Assembly (NCBI GenBank): GCA_030615365.1
Contig: JAUWZM010000004.1
Coordinates: 1-62,300 of the forward strand
From: Candidatus Aerophobota bacterium
GTDB taxonomy: Bacteria; Aerophobota; Aerophobia; Aerophobales; B3-G15
DNA: 62,300 nt
Reading direction: 5' to 3'
The translations under genes and the position numbers were made by a program. Every line of letters starts with the position of its first letter. The first letter of the stretch is position 1. Positions 16,443 to 25,167 of the stretch are shown here, one piece after another. The notes under the pieces were generated by a model, which worked only from the letters and a program-made list of their open reading frames with translations, was not told the DNA's origin and made no database searches.

Positions 16443-16588
16443 AAATTCTTGGTGACACTAAAGCATGTGAGCATTTCGAAGAACCTGAAGAATTTGAAAT
16501 TGATGATGGCAGTTACCTGGGAAGAGAATTAAAAAACTTAAAAAATTCAGGAAAATTGATATCAATGCAATTGAAACAGCCATATTGA
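16443..16588 (+). pseudogene. Duplicated, decayed fragment of the 12909-13700 orphan gene
   Basis: About 145 bases starting AAATTCTTGGTGACACTAAA match 13086-13238 at most positions, through GGGAAGAGAATTAAAAAACT to GCAATTGAAACAGCCATATT. A few substitutions and a small deletion near 16558 break the frame. No start, and both ends of the parent gene are absent. The 48-base repeat begins 15 bases after the fragment ends. Confidence 0.8.
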
Positions 16589-16602
16589 ATGAGCCCTCTG
16601 TG

Positions 16603-16650
16603 TTTATCTGCGTAAATCTGTGGCTAAAATGAATTTATCTCATAATCAAC
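16603..16650 (+). repeat. 48-base direct repeat, copy 2
   Basis: Exact copy of 16011-16058. Its right end overlaps the 3' end of fabD (stop at 16635), so the fabD C-terminal codons lie inside the repeat. Confidence 0.8.
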
Positions 16651-17555
16651 AAGATTTTTTCTATATCCTCTTTGCTCTCAATCCCTAAGGTGGTAACATT
16701 TTTATCTATTCTTTTCAAAAGATTTTGAAGAACCTTACCTGGCCCTACTTCTACAAAAATATCTATCCCATCGCTTATTAACTTCTTTATACTATCTTCC
16801 CAGAGCACAGGATGATCCATCTGCTTTTTCAAATTCTCCTTAATCTCATTAATGCCTTTGGCATAGCAGGCAGAAGCATTGCAAACCATAGGATAGCGAG
16901 GAGAAGAGAACTTACACTGATCTATCACTTTAGAAAATTTATCAGCTGCCTCTCTCATAAGGAAGCTGTGAAAAGCTCCCGAGACGGGAAGAGGGATTAT
17001 CCTTTTTGCTCCTTCTTTCTTTAGTCTTTCACCTGCTCTCTCAACTTTCTCTTTTTTCCCTGAAATAACTACTTGAGAAGAACAGTTAAAGTTAACTGCC
17101 TCCACCCCTCCTACCTGTCGACAGATATTTATCACTTTTTCTCTATCGAAACCAATTACAGCAGCCATTCCTCCTTTTACTTTTCTGGATGCTTCTTCCA
17201 TCAATCTTGCTCTATTGCAAATTAACTTCAAGACATCGGGATAATCTACCGCTTCGGTTGCAGCAAGGGCTGTCCATTCTCCCAGACTATGTCCGGCTAC
17301 TGCCACAGGGTAAATACCATTTTTTTCCAGCAATTTAGCTGTGATCCAGCTTAAGGTTAAAAGGGCAGGCTGCAAATGATATGTTTTTTTAAGTTCCTCT
17401 TTTGAGCCATAAAGACATAATTTCTCTAAATCAAATCCTAAGATTTTTTTTGCCTGTTGAAAGATCTCCTTGCTTTTGGGATAAAGAGGAAAAATTTTTT
17501 TCCCCATTCCTACTTGTTGGGAACCCTGTCCGGGGAATAAAAAGGCAATTTTCAT
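16635..17555 (-). CDS. fabD: Malonyl-CoA:ACP transacylase
   Basis: 306 residues, normal length. The N-terminal [12 protein letters not shown] oxyanion segment, the nucleophile elbow GHSLGEW (Ser90) and the catalytic His in SGAFHSFLM (about 195), followed by [16 protein letters not shown], are all standard. It loads malonyl groups onto acyl carrier protein for fatty-acid synthesis in the cytoplasm. Its ATG overlaps the gyrA stop by four bases, so it is the last gene of an accA-gyrB-gyrA-fabD transcription unit. The 3' end lies within a 48-base repeat, which may have altered the last residues. Confidence 0.95.
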   Translation of the reverse strand: MKIAFLFPGQGSQQVGMGKKIFPLYPKSKEIFQQAKKILGFDLEKLCLYGSKEELKKTYHLQPALLTLSWITAKLLEKNGIYPVAVAGHSLGEWTALAATEAVDYPDVLKLICNRARLMEEASRKVKGGMAAVIGFDREKVINICRQVGGVEAVNFNCSSQVVISGKKEKVERAGERLKKEGAKRIIPLPVSGAFHSFLMREAADKFSKVIDQCKFSSPRYPMVCNASACYAKGINEIKENLKKQMDHPVLWEDSIKKLISDGIDIFVEVGPGKVLQNLLKRIDKNVTTLGIESKEDIEKILLIMR

Positions 17556-19957
17556 GTTATGCCAATAACCTTGTCATCTTTACTTAATCTAATGATACGG
17601 GTTCCCATAGTGTTTCTTTTAGAAAGACGGATATATTTAGCTAAAAGACGAATACTTTTACCTTTTTGGGTTACTATCACTACCTCATCCTCTTTATTTA
17701 TTTTCTTTATTGCTACTACCTCTCCTCTTTGTGGACGTAGGTGGATATTGAGAATTCCTTTTCCTCCTCTCCTGGTTTTTCTATATCGAGAAAAAAGAGT
17801 TCGTTTTCCGTAACCACGGGAAGTGATGGTAAACAGACTTTCACTCTTTTTAGCTAAAGTAGCACCTTTAACCTCATCATCTTTTTTGAGATAAATTCCC
17901 CTTACTCCCATAGCAGCCCTTCCTAAAGATCGCACATCTTGTTCCGAAAAACAAATGGCTTTTCCATTTTTAGCACAGAGAACTACATCGTCATTTCCCG
18001 AGCTAAGTAAAACTTTAATCAGTTCATCCCCTTCTTTTAAGTTAATGGCGATTATTCCTCCCCGGAAGACTCGGGCAAATAGAGAAAGTGGAGTTTTCTT
18101 AACCGTTCCTTTTCTGGTGGCCATAAAAAGAAACTGATCAGAGTCGAAACTATCCACCGGAATAGTAGCAGTGATTCTTTCTTTTTCCTTTAAGGCCAAG
18201 AAATTAACTAAAGCTCTTCCCCTGCCCCCTCTTTTTTTTTCAGGTATATCATAAGCCTTAATCGAGTGGACTCTTCCCAGATTAGTGAAAAATAAAAGCG
18301 TAGAGTGAGTATTGCATATGAAAGAGCTCTGGACGATATCCCCTTGATTTAGATAGATACCGGCCATTCCCTTTCCCCCTCTTTTTTGTCTTTTGTAAGC
18401 TCTTAAAGGAGTATACTTTATATACCCTTGAGAGGTAGTAATGACAACAATATCCTCTTTTTCAATGAGATCTTCGGGTCTAAAAGATAACTCTTCTGTC
18501 CTTTTCTCAATGCTGGTTCGACGAGGAGTAGTATATTTATCTTTAATCTGAATAAGCTCACCCTTAATAATATCCCAAATTTTCTCATCGCTGCCTAAAA
18601 CTGTCTTAAACTCCTGTATGTTTTTAACCGTTGTCTGGTAGTCTTCTTCTATTTTTCCTCTTTCCAAACCTGTTAATCTCTGTAATCTCATATCTAAGAT
18701 AGCCTGAGCCTGAGCTTCAGTTAAAATAAGAAATTCTATTAAGCTCTGTTTGGCCTCTTTAGGATTAGCAGATGACCTTATGATTTTAATAACTTCATTT
18801 AATTTATCCAATGCTTTTTTTAATCCTTCTAAGATATGAGCTTTTTTTTCTTCTTTTTCCAGGAGGAAGCGAGTTCTACGAACTACTACTTCCCTGCGAT
18901 GCTCAAGATAGCTCTTTATTGCCTGAGTTAAGGTTAAAAGTTGAGGCTTATTATCTACTAAAGCTAAGAAAATAATGCCAAAGGTTACCTGGAGAGCAGT
19001 ATGCTTGTAAAGTTGATTAAGGACAATCTCTGGATGAGCTAAACGGGAAAGTTCTACAACTACTCTTATCCCCATCTTGTCCGATTCATCTCTGACGGCT
19101 TTAATTCCCTTTATTCTTTCCTCTCCAGCTAAATCGGCAATTTTTTCAATTAATTTGGTCTTATTGACCTGATAAGGAATCTCCTGGATGATTATCTTTT
19201 CTTTCCCCTCCTCTTCTTTTATCTGCGCTCTTCCTCTCAAGATTATCTTACCTCTGCCCGTCTGGTAAGCTTCCTGTATACCCTTTTCTTCAAGGATAAT
19301 TCCTCCTGTAGGAAAATCAGGACCTTTTATTATTTTTAGGAGTTCATCAACTGTAATCTCGGGATTCTCAATCATCTTTATGCATCCATCTATCAGTTCT
19401 CCTAAATTATGAGGAGGAATGTTAGTGGCCATACCCACAGCTATTCCTGATGAGCCATTTAAGAGAAGATTGGGAAACTTAGCTGGCAGAACAAGAGGTT
19501 CTTCTAAGAAATTATCAAAGTTGGGAGTAAAATCTACTGTCTCCTTATCCAGATCCTCAAGCAGCTCCTCAGCAATGGAAGAAAGTCTCACCTCGGTGTA
19601 TCTCATAGCTGCCGGGGGATCCCCATCAATGGACCCAAAATTTCCCTGTCCATCGATTAAAGGATTACGTAGAGAGAAATCTTGAGCCATTCTCACTGAA
19701 GCATCGTATACAGCCATATCTCCATGAGGATGGTATTTACCTAAAACCTCCCCTACCAGGCGAGCTGCTTTTCGGTAAGGTTTATTAGAGGTTAATCCTA
19801 ATCCCTGCATAGCATAGAGGATTCTTCTTTGCACTGGTTTTAAACCATCACGCACATCAGGCAGAGCTCTACCTACAATTACACTCATAGCATAACTAAG
19901 ATAGGATTTTTTCATCTCCTCTTCTAAATAAAGAGGAGTTATTTTTTCTTCAGCCAT
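17552..19957 (-). CDS. gyrA: DNA gyrase subunit A
   Basis: 801 residues. The breakage-reunion domain carries the catalytic Tyr120 in [12 protein letters not shown] and [21 protein letters not shown] near the N terminus. The C-terminal half has repeated blades with GyrA-box-like segments ([32 protein letters not shown]), which wrap DNA. At the quinolone-determining loop the sequence is [11 protein letters not shown]: Met81 replaces the usual Ser/Ala while the Asp at the second position (Asp85) is kept. It works with GyrB to introduce negative supercoils. It follows gyrB by 9 bases and overlaps fabD. Confidence 0.97.
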   Translation of the reverse strand: MAEEKITPLYLEEEMKKSYLSYAMSVIVGRALPDVRDGLKPVQRRILYAMQGLGLTSNKPYRKAARLVGEVLGKYHPHGDMAVYDASVRMAQDFSLRNPLIDGQGNFGSIDGDPPAAMRYTEVRLSSIAEELLEDLDKETVDFTPNFDNFLEEPLVLPAKFPNLLLNGSSGIAVGMATNIPPHNLGELIDGCIKMIENPEITVDELLKIIKGPDFPTGGIILEEKGIQEAYQTGRGKIILRGRAQIKEEEGKEKIIIQEIPYQVNKTKLIEKIADLAGEERIKGIKAVRDESDKMGIRVVVELSRLAHPEIVLNQLYKHTALQVTFGIIFLALVDNKPQLLTLTQAIKSYLEHRREVVVRRTRFLLEKEEKKAHILEGLKKALDKLNEVIKIIRSSANPKEAKQSLIEFLILTEAQAQAILDMRLQRLTGLERGKIEEDYQTTVKNIQEFKTVLGSDEKIWDIIKGELIQIKDKYTTPRRTSIEKRTEELSFRPEDLIEKEDIVVITTSQGYIKYTPLRAYKRQKRGGKGMAGIYLNQGDIVQSSFICNTHSTLLFFTNLGRVHSIKAYDIPEKKRGGRGRALVNFLALKEKERITATIPVDSFDSDQFLFMATRKGTVKKTPLSLFARVFRGGIIAINLKEGDELIKVLLSSGNDDVVLCAKNGKAICFSEQDVRSLGRAAMGVRGIYLKKDDEVKGATLAKKSESLFTITSRGYGKRTLFSRYRKTRRGGKGILNIHLRPQRGEVVAIKKINKEDEVVIVTQKGKSIRLLAKYIRLSKRNTMGTRIIRLSKDDKVIGIT

Positions 19958-19966
19958 TTTTACTCC

Positions 19967-21859
19967 TTATATATCTAACTCTTTTACTTCTCCTGCATAA
20001 TTTTCAATAAACCTTCTACGGGGTTCCACCTCTTGCCCCATGAGGATGGTAAATAGCTCATCAGCCCCTAACGCATCTTCAATGGAAACTTGATAGATGG
20101 TTCTGGTATCTGGATTCATAGCAGCTTGCCAGAGTTGATCAGGATTCATCTCTCCCAAACCCTTATATCTTTGAACCTCCATTTTCTTACCCTTAAACTG
20201 CTCTCTTAACTTTTTTAATTCGGCATCATCGTAAAGAAAGTACTCTTTATTTTTATTGCTTACCCGGTAAAGAGGCGGTTGAGCGATAAAAATATGACCT
20301 TCTCTAAATAGGATTTGCATATATCGGTAAAAGAAAGTTAAAAGGAGAGTTCTAATGTGGGCTCCATCGATATCAGCATCACTCATAAGGATAACTTTAT
20401 GATATCTTAGCCTGGCAAGATTGAATTCATCTTTTATCCCTGTGCCAATTGCAGAAATCATAGACTTTATTTCCTGATTGCTAAGAACCTTAAGTAAATG
20501 GGCCTTCTCTACATTTATTATTTTTCCCCTTAAGGGAAGAATAGCCTGGAATTTTCTGTCTCTGCCCTGTTTTGCTGATCCTCCGGCTGAATCTCCTTCC
20601 ACAATGAAAAGTTCATTTTCCTCAGGGTTATTCCCGGAGCAAGCCGCTAATTTCCCTGGCAGGGCTCCTCCTCCCAGGCTTTCTTTTTTTCGAGTAAGCT
20701 CTCTGGCTTTCTGGGCAGCTTGGCGAACCAGAGAAGCTGAGGTAATCTTTTGCAGGATAAGCTTGGCTAAAGGGGGATTGTCTTCTAAAAAGCGGGAGAG
20801 ATTTTTGTAAAGAATAGATTCTACAATTCCCCTGGCTTCGCTATTACCTAATCTGGTTTTTGTTTGACCTTCAAATTGAGGATTGGGGAGCTTCATATTT
20901 ATGATAGCGGTGAGCCCTTCCCTGGTATCCTCGCCAATAAGATCCACCTCTTTATTTCCTTCCTTGCGAGCATAATCATTTATTGTTCTGGTAAGGGCTG
21001 ATTTAAACCCGAAAATATGAGTTCCTCCCTCTTCAGTGTTAATATCATTGACAAAGGCAAATATATCTTGAATAAAATTTTTGTTGTACTGAATGGCTAC
21101 TTCTAATTGAACGTTGTCTCTTTCTTCTTGTATGTAAATTGGTTCGGGGAAAAGAACTTCTCTATTGCGATTGATATACTTCACAAACTCTTTTATTCCT
21201 CCTTCATATTGAAAGGATTCCTTTCTGCCTTCTCTCTCATCCTCAATTTGAATTATCACTCCTTGATTAAGAAAAGCTAATTCCCTTAAACGTCGAGTAA
21301 TTTTTTCATAATCAAACTCTATGCTTTCAAATATTTCCTCGTTAGGGAGAAAACTAATTTCTGTTCCCCTTTTTCCATCTTCTATCTTTTCTATTACCTC
21401 AACAGGCGTAACTGGTCGTCCTTTTTTATATCTCTGACGCCAAATTTTCCCCTCACGAGTTACCTTAGCTTCGAACCATTCTGAGAGAGCATTTACTACA
21501 GAAACTCCTACTCCATGAAGACCTCCAGATACCCGATATGTCTTAGTATCAAATTTTCCTCCAGCGTGAAGGGTAGTCAACACCAACTCCAGAGCAGATT
21601 TTTTATAAACAGGATGAGTTTCTACTGGTATCCCTCTTCCATCATCAATTACAGTAACACTGTTATCCAAATGGATGATTACTTTAATATTTTTACAGTA
21701 ACCCGCTAAAACCTCATCAATGGAGTTATCTACCACCTCACTTACTAAATGGTGGAGACCTCTATAGCCAGTGCTTCCAATATACATACTGGGAGTTTTT
21801 TTTACCGCCTCCAGATCTTTTAAAACTTTTATCTGTTTTGCTCCGTATTCCTCATCCAT
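19967..21859 (-). CDS. gyrB: DNA gyrase subunit B
   Basis: 630 residues, the short GyrB form. The GHKL ATPase region shows EVVDNSIDEVLAGYC, VIDDGRGIPVETH and SGGLHGVGVSVVNALS. The TOPRIM domain shows FIVEGDSAGGSAKQGRDR and LMSDADIDGAHIRTLLLTFF with the metal-binding DAD motif. The C terminus ends YKGLGEMNPDQLWQAAMNPD and the usual short tail. It overlaps the accA stop by eight bases and precedes gyrA closely, so the three are one operon. Confidence 0.97.
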   Translation of the reverse strand: MDEEYGAKQIKVLKDLEAVKKTPSMYIGSTGYRGLHHLVSEVVDNSIDEVLAGYCKNIKVIIHLDNSVTVIDDGRGIPVETHPVYKKSALELVLTTLHAGGKFDTKTYRVSGGLHGVGVSVVNALSEWFEAKVTREGKIWRQRYKKGRPVTPVEVIEKIEDGKRGTEISFLPNEEIFESIEFDYEKITRRLRELAFLNQGVIIQIEDEREGRKESFQYEGGIKEFVKYINRNREVLFPEPIYIQEERDNVQLEVAIQYNKNFIQDIFAFVNDINTEEGGTHIFGFKSALTRTINDYARKEGNKEVDLIGEDTREGLTAIINMKLPNPQFEGQTKTRLGNSEARGIVESILYKNLSRFLEDNPPLAKLILQKITSASLVRQAAQKARELTRKKESLGGGALPGKLAACSGNNPEENELFIVEGDSAGGSAKQGRDRKFQAILPLRGKIINVEKAHLLKVLSNQEIKSMISAIGTGIKDEFNLARLRYHKVILMSDADIDGAHIRTLLLTFFYRYMQILFREGHIFIAQPPLYRVSNKNKEYFLYDDAELKKLREQFKGKKMEVQRYKGLGEMNPDQLWQAAMNPDTRTIYQVSIEDALGADELFTILMGQEVEPRRRFIENYAGEVKELDI

Positions 21860-22829
21860 TTTCCTTACTCCTAAATCTTCCCATATTTCGATATTTTTGG
21901 TATCTTTGTCTTACTAATTCCTCAGAGGAGATTCCCTGAAAAAACTTTAGTTCTCTTAAAATTGTTTTTTTAATATTAAGAGCGGTTTGCTCTATGTCCC
22001 TGTGAGCTCCTCCCTTAGGTTCAGGAATAATACCATCTATTATCTTTAATTTCAGTAGATCCTGTGAAGTGAGTTTTAGGGCATCGGCCGCTTCTTCTAC
22101 TTTCTCTTGATTTTTCCATAGAATAGCGGCACATCCTTCAGGAGAGATAACCGAGAAAATAGCATTTTCCAGCATCAAAACCTTATTACCAACCCCCACC
22201 CCCAGAGCCCCTCCACTTCCTCCTTCTCCAATAACAATTACCAAAATGGGAACTTTTAAGTGAGACATTTTCTCTAAATTAGCTGCAATAGCTTCAGCTT
22301 GCCCTCTCTCCTCAGCCTCAATTCCAGGATAAGCACCTGGGGTATCAACAAAGGTAACTACTGGGCGGTTAAATTTTTCAGCCAATCGCATTAATCTATG
22401 AGCTTTTCTGTATCCTTCTGGATGAGCCATACCAAAATTTCGAGAAAGATTATCCTTTATTGACACTCCTTTCTGATGTCCTATAAATACTACTCTTTGC
22501 TGTTCCAATTTTCCCAGACCAGTTACAATGGCTTGATCATCTGAATAAAGTCTATCGCCGTGAAGAAGAACAAAATCATCGAAAATCAACTTTGCTAAAC
22601 TTAAGGTTTTGGGACGATTGGGGTGACGAGCAAGTTGAACTCTTTGCCAGGGGGTAAGAGAGAAAAAGGTTTCTTCTCTTAGCTTTTCCAATTTATTTTC
22701 AAGATTATTGATCTCCTCATCTAAATTTATTTCCTCTATTTGCGCCAATTTTTTTAATTCCTGAATTTTTTTTTCTAACTCTTTAATCGGTTTTTCAAAA
22801 TCCAAAAAATATCTACTTTTCTGATTCAT
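21852..22829 (-). CDS. accA: Acetyl-CoA carboxylase carboxyltransferase subunit alpha
   Basis: The in-frame ATG at 22841 is possible, but the ATG at 22829 is preceded by GGAG at good spacing and gives 325 residues, close to the usual size. The N-terminal helix (FEKPIKELEKKIQELKKL), RPKTLSLAKLIFDDFVLLHGD, GMAHPEGYRKAHRLMRLAEKF, PVVTFVDTPGAYPGIEAEERGQ and GEGGSGGALGVGVGNKVLMLE are diagnostic. It transfers carboxyl from carboxybiotin to acetyl-CoA, with AccD as partner; accD is not in the window. It heads the operon that includes gyrase and fabD. Confidence 0.95.
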   Translation of the reverse strand: MNQKSRYFLDFEKPIKELEKKIQELKKLAQIEEINLDEEINNLENKLEKLREETFFSLTPWQRVQLARHPNRPKTLSLAKLIFDDFVLLHGDRLYSDDQAIVTGLGKLEQQRVVFIGHQKGVSIKDNLSRNFGMAHPEGYRKAHRLMRLAEKFNRPVVTFVDTPGAYPGIEAEERGQAEAIAANLEKMSHLKVPILVIVIGEGGSGGALGVGVGNKVLMLENAIFSVISPEGCAAILWKNQEKVEEAADALKLTSQDLLKLKIIDGIIPEPKGGAHRDIEQTALNIKKTILRELKFFQGISSEELVRQRYQKYRNMGRFRSKENG

Positions 22830-22891
22830 AAAATTCTCCATGACTATTCAGCCATAGATGGATGCTAATGTTTCTATCGTCCACTTTCATA

Positions 22892-23090
22892 AAAACTTCG
22901 TAACAGTTCAGGCCACTAAGTCACCAAGGCACAAAGTAGTGATATAAACTCGTCCGTCTCGTCTATTTGGTCTGTCTGGTCTATCTCGTTCATCTCGTTC
23001 TTTTCGTTGATTTCATCAATGCGTTAACTCTTCTACGTATTAATCTTGGTGTCTTCGTGTCTTTGTGGCTGAATAGTAACAAAACTTCCA
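22892..23090. repeat. MITE-like element with imperfect terminal inverted repeats and a degenerate TCTCGTT/TCTGGTC core
   Basis: The left arm (22892-22937, ACTTCGTAACAGTTCAGGCC and on through CACCAAGGCACAAAG) is an imperfect inverse of the right arm (23045-23090, CTTGGTGTCTTCGTGTCTTT, then GTGGCTGAATAGTAACAAAA). Between them lies a low-complexity run of degenerate 8-10-base units resembling TCTCGTC and TCTGGTC (about 22949-23005). It fills most of the gene-free stretch 22830-23158. No protein is encoded, so it would depend on a transposase elsewhere. Confidence 0.5.
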
Positions 23091-23158
23091 AAATAGCCCA
23101 TAGTCACCTAATCGAATAGCTTTAAGCTTAAATTATGTGTAAATCTACGGCTAAACGT

Positions 23159-23974
23159 TTAAAATTCCTCAAAATAAATTATCGTAAATGTTCTATTACC
23201 TGTTTTGCTGTAGCGCTTGGATAGATCTTTGAAATCAAATCTCAAAACTAACTTGGGCGTGTATAGGAAATTAAGCCCTATATTTATCTCTCCCCCTGCC
23301 TTTCGCAACAACTTTTCCGGGCCCGAGTAATCAGAAACATCCTCATAACTTATGCTTCCGTGAAGTAAATTGTTAAATTCTAATATTAGCTCTATTTTAG
23401 GAGTTACCTTTAGGTTTACTCCCAGAAATACAGTTAACTCTGTTTTGCCGGGGATACTCTGCAAACCATGCCTGATTCCTCCATGAAATTCAAAAAGCTG
23501 ATCCTTCAGGATTTTACTCAAAGAAACGTAAAGCCCCTTTGAGCTTATCTGATAAAAGCTTTTTGTTAAAGTAAACTCACCACCGTTTATCTTTATTGTA
23601 TCCCCCGCTTTATAGTATTTTCCATATCCCTGTCCTTCATATCCTATAGCTAAGGAAAAGGACATATTTTTCCCTTCCTCGCCCAACTTATATTTTAAAG
23701 AAAAAGCCGGTTCCGGATTTCCCTTGAGTAATTCGGTTCCTACTATTCCTGTTCCTCCGTAAGAGGCACTTATAGTAAAATCTTCTGTTAAGCCAGCTTC
23801 CCCTCTGACTAAAAGTCCACCTTCTTGATAAAAACGAAAGTTGACAGAGTAATGATTTTTTTCCAACAATGTAGCTGTGGGAGTATCAATAAGGTTAGTG
23901 GATGTGTATCCCTGGACAGAAAAGAAAATAATCATTACTATCACAATACTTATCGATACTGTAATTTTTCTCAT
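23159..23974 (-). CDS. Predicted outer-membrane beta-barrel protein
   Basis: 271 residues. A cleavable signal peptide (MRKITVSISIVIVMIIFFSVQGYT) is followed by NLIDTPTATLL and a series of alternating polar/hydrophobic strands (YSVNFRFY, FTISASYGG, FSLKYKLG, MSFSLAIGYEG, ELTVFLGVNLKV, IELILEFNN). It ends in Phe (FTIIYFEEF), matching the C-terminal signal used for outer-membrane insertion. The barrel prediction is mine from the pattern; no specific family or ligand is assigned. It follows the YibQ-like gene by 16 bases and may be co-transcribed. Confidence 0.6.
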   Translation of the reverse strand: MRKITVSISIVIVMIIFFSVQGYTSTNLIDTPTATLLEKNHYSVNFRFYQEGGLLVRGEAGLTEDFTISASYGGTGIVGTELLKGNPEPAFSLKYKLGEEGKNMSFSLAIGYEGQGYGKYYKAGDTIKINGGEFTLTKSFYQISSKGLYVSLSKILKDQLFEFHGGIRHGLQSIPGKTELTVFLGVNLKVTPKIELILEFNNLLHGSISYEDVSDYSGPEKLLRKAGGEINIGLNFLYTPKLVLRFDFKDLSKRYSKTGNRTFTIIYFEEF

Positions 23975-23990
23975 TATCTACCTCCTTGCC

Positions 23991-25052
23991 TTAGCTTAAT
24001 ATTTGAGAGACGTACACTAATCTTATTTTCCTTTTATCAAGCTGACGGATACATTCTTTTAGAGTTGAGGCGGTAACTTTATTTACGTGGCCAATTCCCA
24101 GAGCCCATCCGTTTTTTGTGGCCAATAAGATTAGTTTTTTAAACTGACCATTTATGTAAGACTCTTCTTTTTTGTTGTCTAAAAAAATTTGACGGTAAGA
24201 TGATCTTATCTTCATTTTTTGAGCAAGGGTATACGCTATTGAAGAAGACGCAGTTTGGCTATCCACAAAGTATAATCCTTCCTCCTTTACCACTTTTAAA
24301 ATAGCCTCCATTTCTCTTTTCTTGGTAGTAATCAAAGATCCCATATGGTTATTTATTCCCACTGCATAGGGAACATCTTTCAAGGCTAACTTTAATGTCT
24401 TTTTAATTTCTATATCTTCCATCCCTTCCATAATTATCCAGCGATACCGGTTGTTAAAGTTTCCCTTGGGTTGCATGGGAAGATGAACTATTATCTCTTT
24501 TTTGTTTTGATGTGCTTTCTTTGCTATCTCTTTCGCATAGGGAGTTCCCGGGATTATAGAAACGGTGAGGGGTGCATTTATGTCTTTAAGGAGAATATCA
24601 ACATCCTCACCCTTAGAATATCCAAAATCATCTATTAGAATTGCGATTTTTACCTTCTTGAGAATGAACTTTAAAAAGTGAGTGGGAGTGTCTTTAAAGC
24701 CAAGATTGACTTGAATCTGGTATTGACTATCCAGATTTTTCTCCTTGAATTCAAATATCTTTACAGGAGAAAGATGACTAATTCTTCTCTTTAGCTTATC
24801 CAGGGAATAATCAAAGGGGATTTTAATGGTTATCCTGACTACTTTATGCGAGGGGAAAAATCCTTCCTCATGTACTGTTTTCTCCTCAATCTGAAAACCT
24901 AAAATCTCCAGCTCCCTGTTTATCCTCCTCTCTACCTGAGAATACTCTTCTTTATAACTCTTGGATTGAAACTGGTAAAATACAACCAGACTCAAAACAG
25001 CAATGAAAACTCCTAAACTTATGAAAAAAAATCGTAAAATCCTTTTTAACAT
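23991..25052 (-). CDS. Divergent polysaccharide deacetylase (YibQ/DUF610-like)
   Basis: 353 residues. An N-terminal transmembrane anchor (FFFISLGVFIAVLSLVVFYQF) and a spacer region precede the deacetylase-like barrel that begins VKIAILIDDFGYSKGEDVDI and continues with APLTVSIIPGTPYAKEIAKKAHQNKKEIIVHLPMQPKG and YAVGINNHMGSLIT. This is the arrangement of the divergent polysaccharide deacetylase family (PF04748), with paired Asp and the HLPM and NNHMGS segments. It is exported and probably acts on envelope polysaccharide. In many genomes it sits beside a ctpA-type protease gene, as here. Confidence 0.85.
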   Translation of the reverse strand: MLKRILRFFFISLGVFIAVLSLVVFYQFQSKSYKEEYSQVERRINRELEILGFQIEEKTVHEEGFFPSHKVVRITIKIPFDYSLDKLKRRISHLSPVKIFEFKEKNLDSQYQIQVNLGFKDTPTHFLKFILKKVKIAILIDDFGYSKGEDVDILLKDINAPLTVSIIPGTPYAKEIAKKAHQNKKEIIVHLPMQPKGNFNNRYRWIIMEGMEDIEIKKTLKLALKDVPYAVGINNHMGSLITTKKREMEAILKVVKEEGLYFVDSQTASSSIAYTLAQKMKIRSSYRQIFLDNKKEESYINGQFKKLILLATKNGWALGIGHVNKVTASTLKECIRQLDKRKIRLVYVSQILS

Positions 25053-25167
25053 TTATACTATCTGTATCCACCACAGAGCACACCGAGAACGCTGAGAATC
25101 AGAAAAACTATAAGAAATTTTTTTTCTATTATTTCATTAAGTTTTTCTTTTTGATTTATCTCTACGG

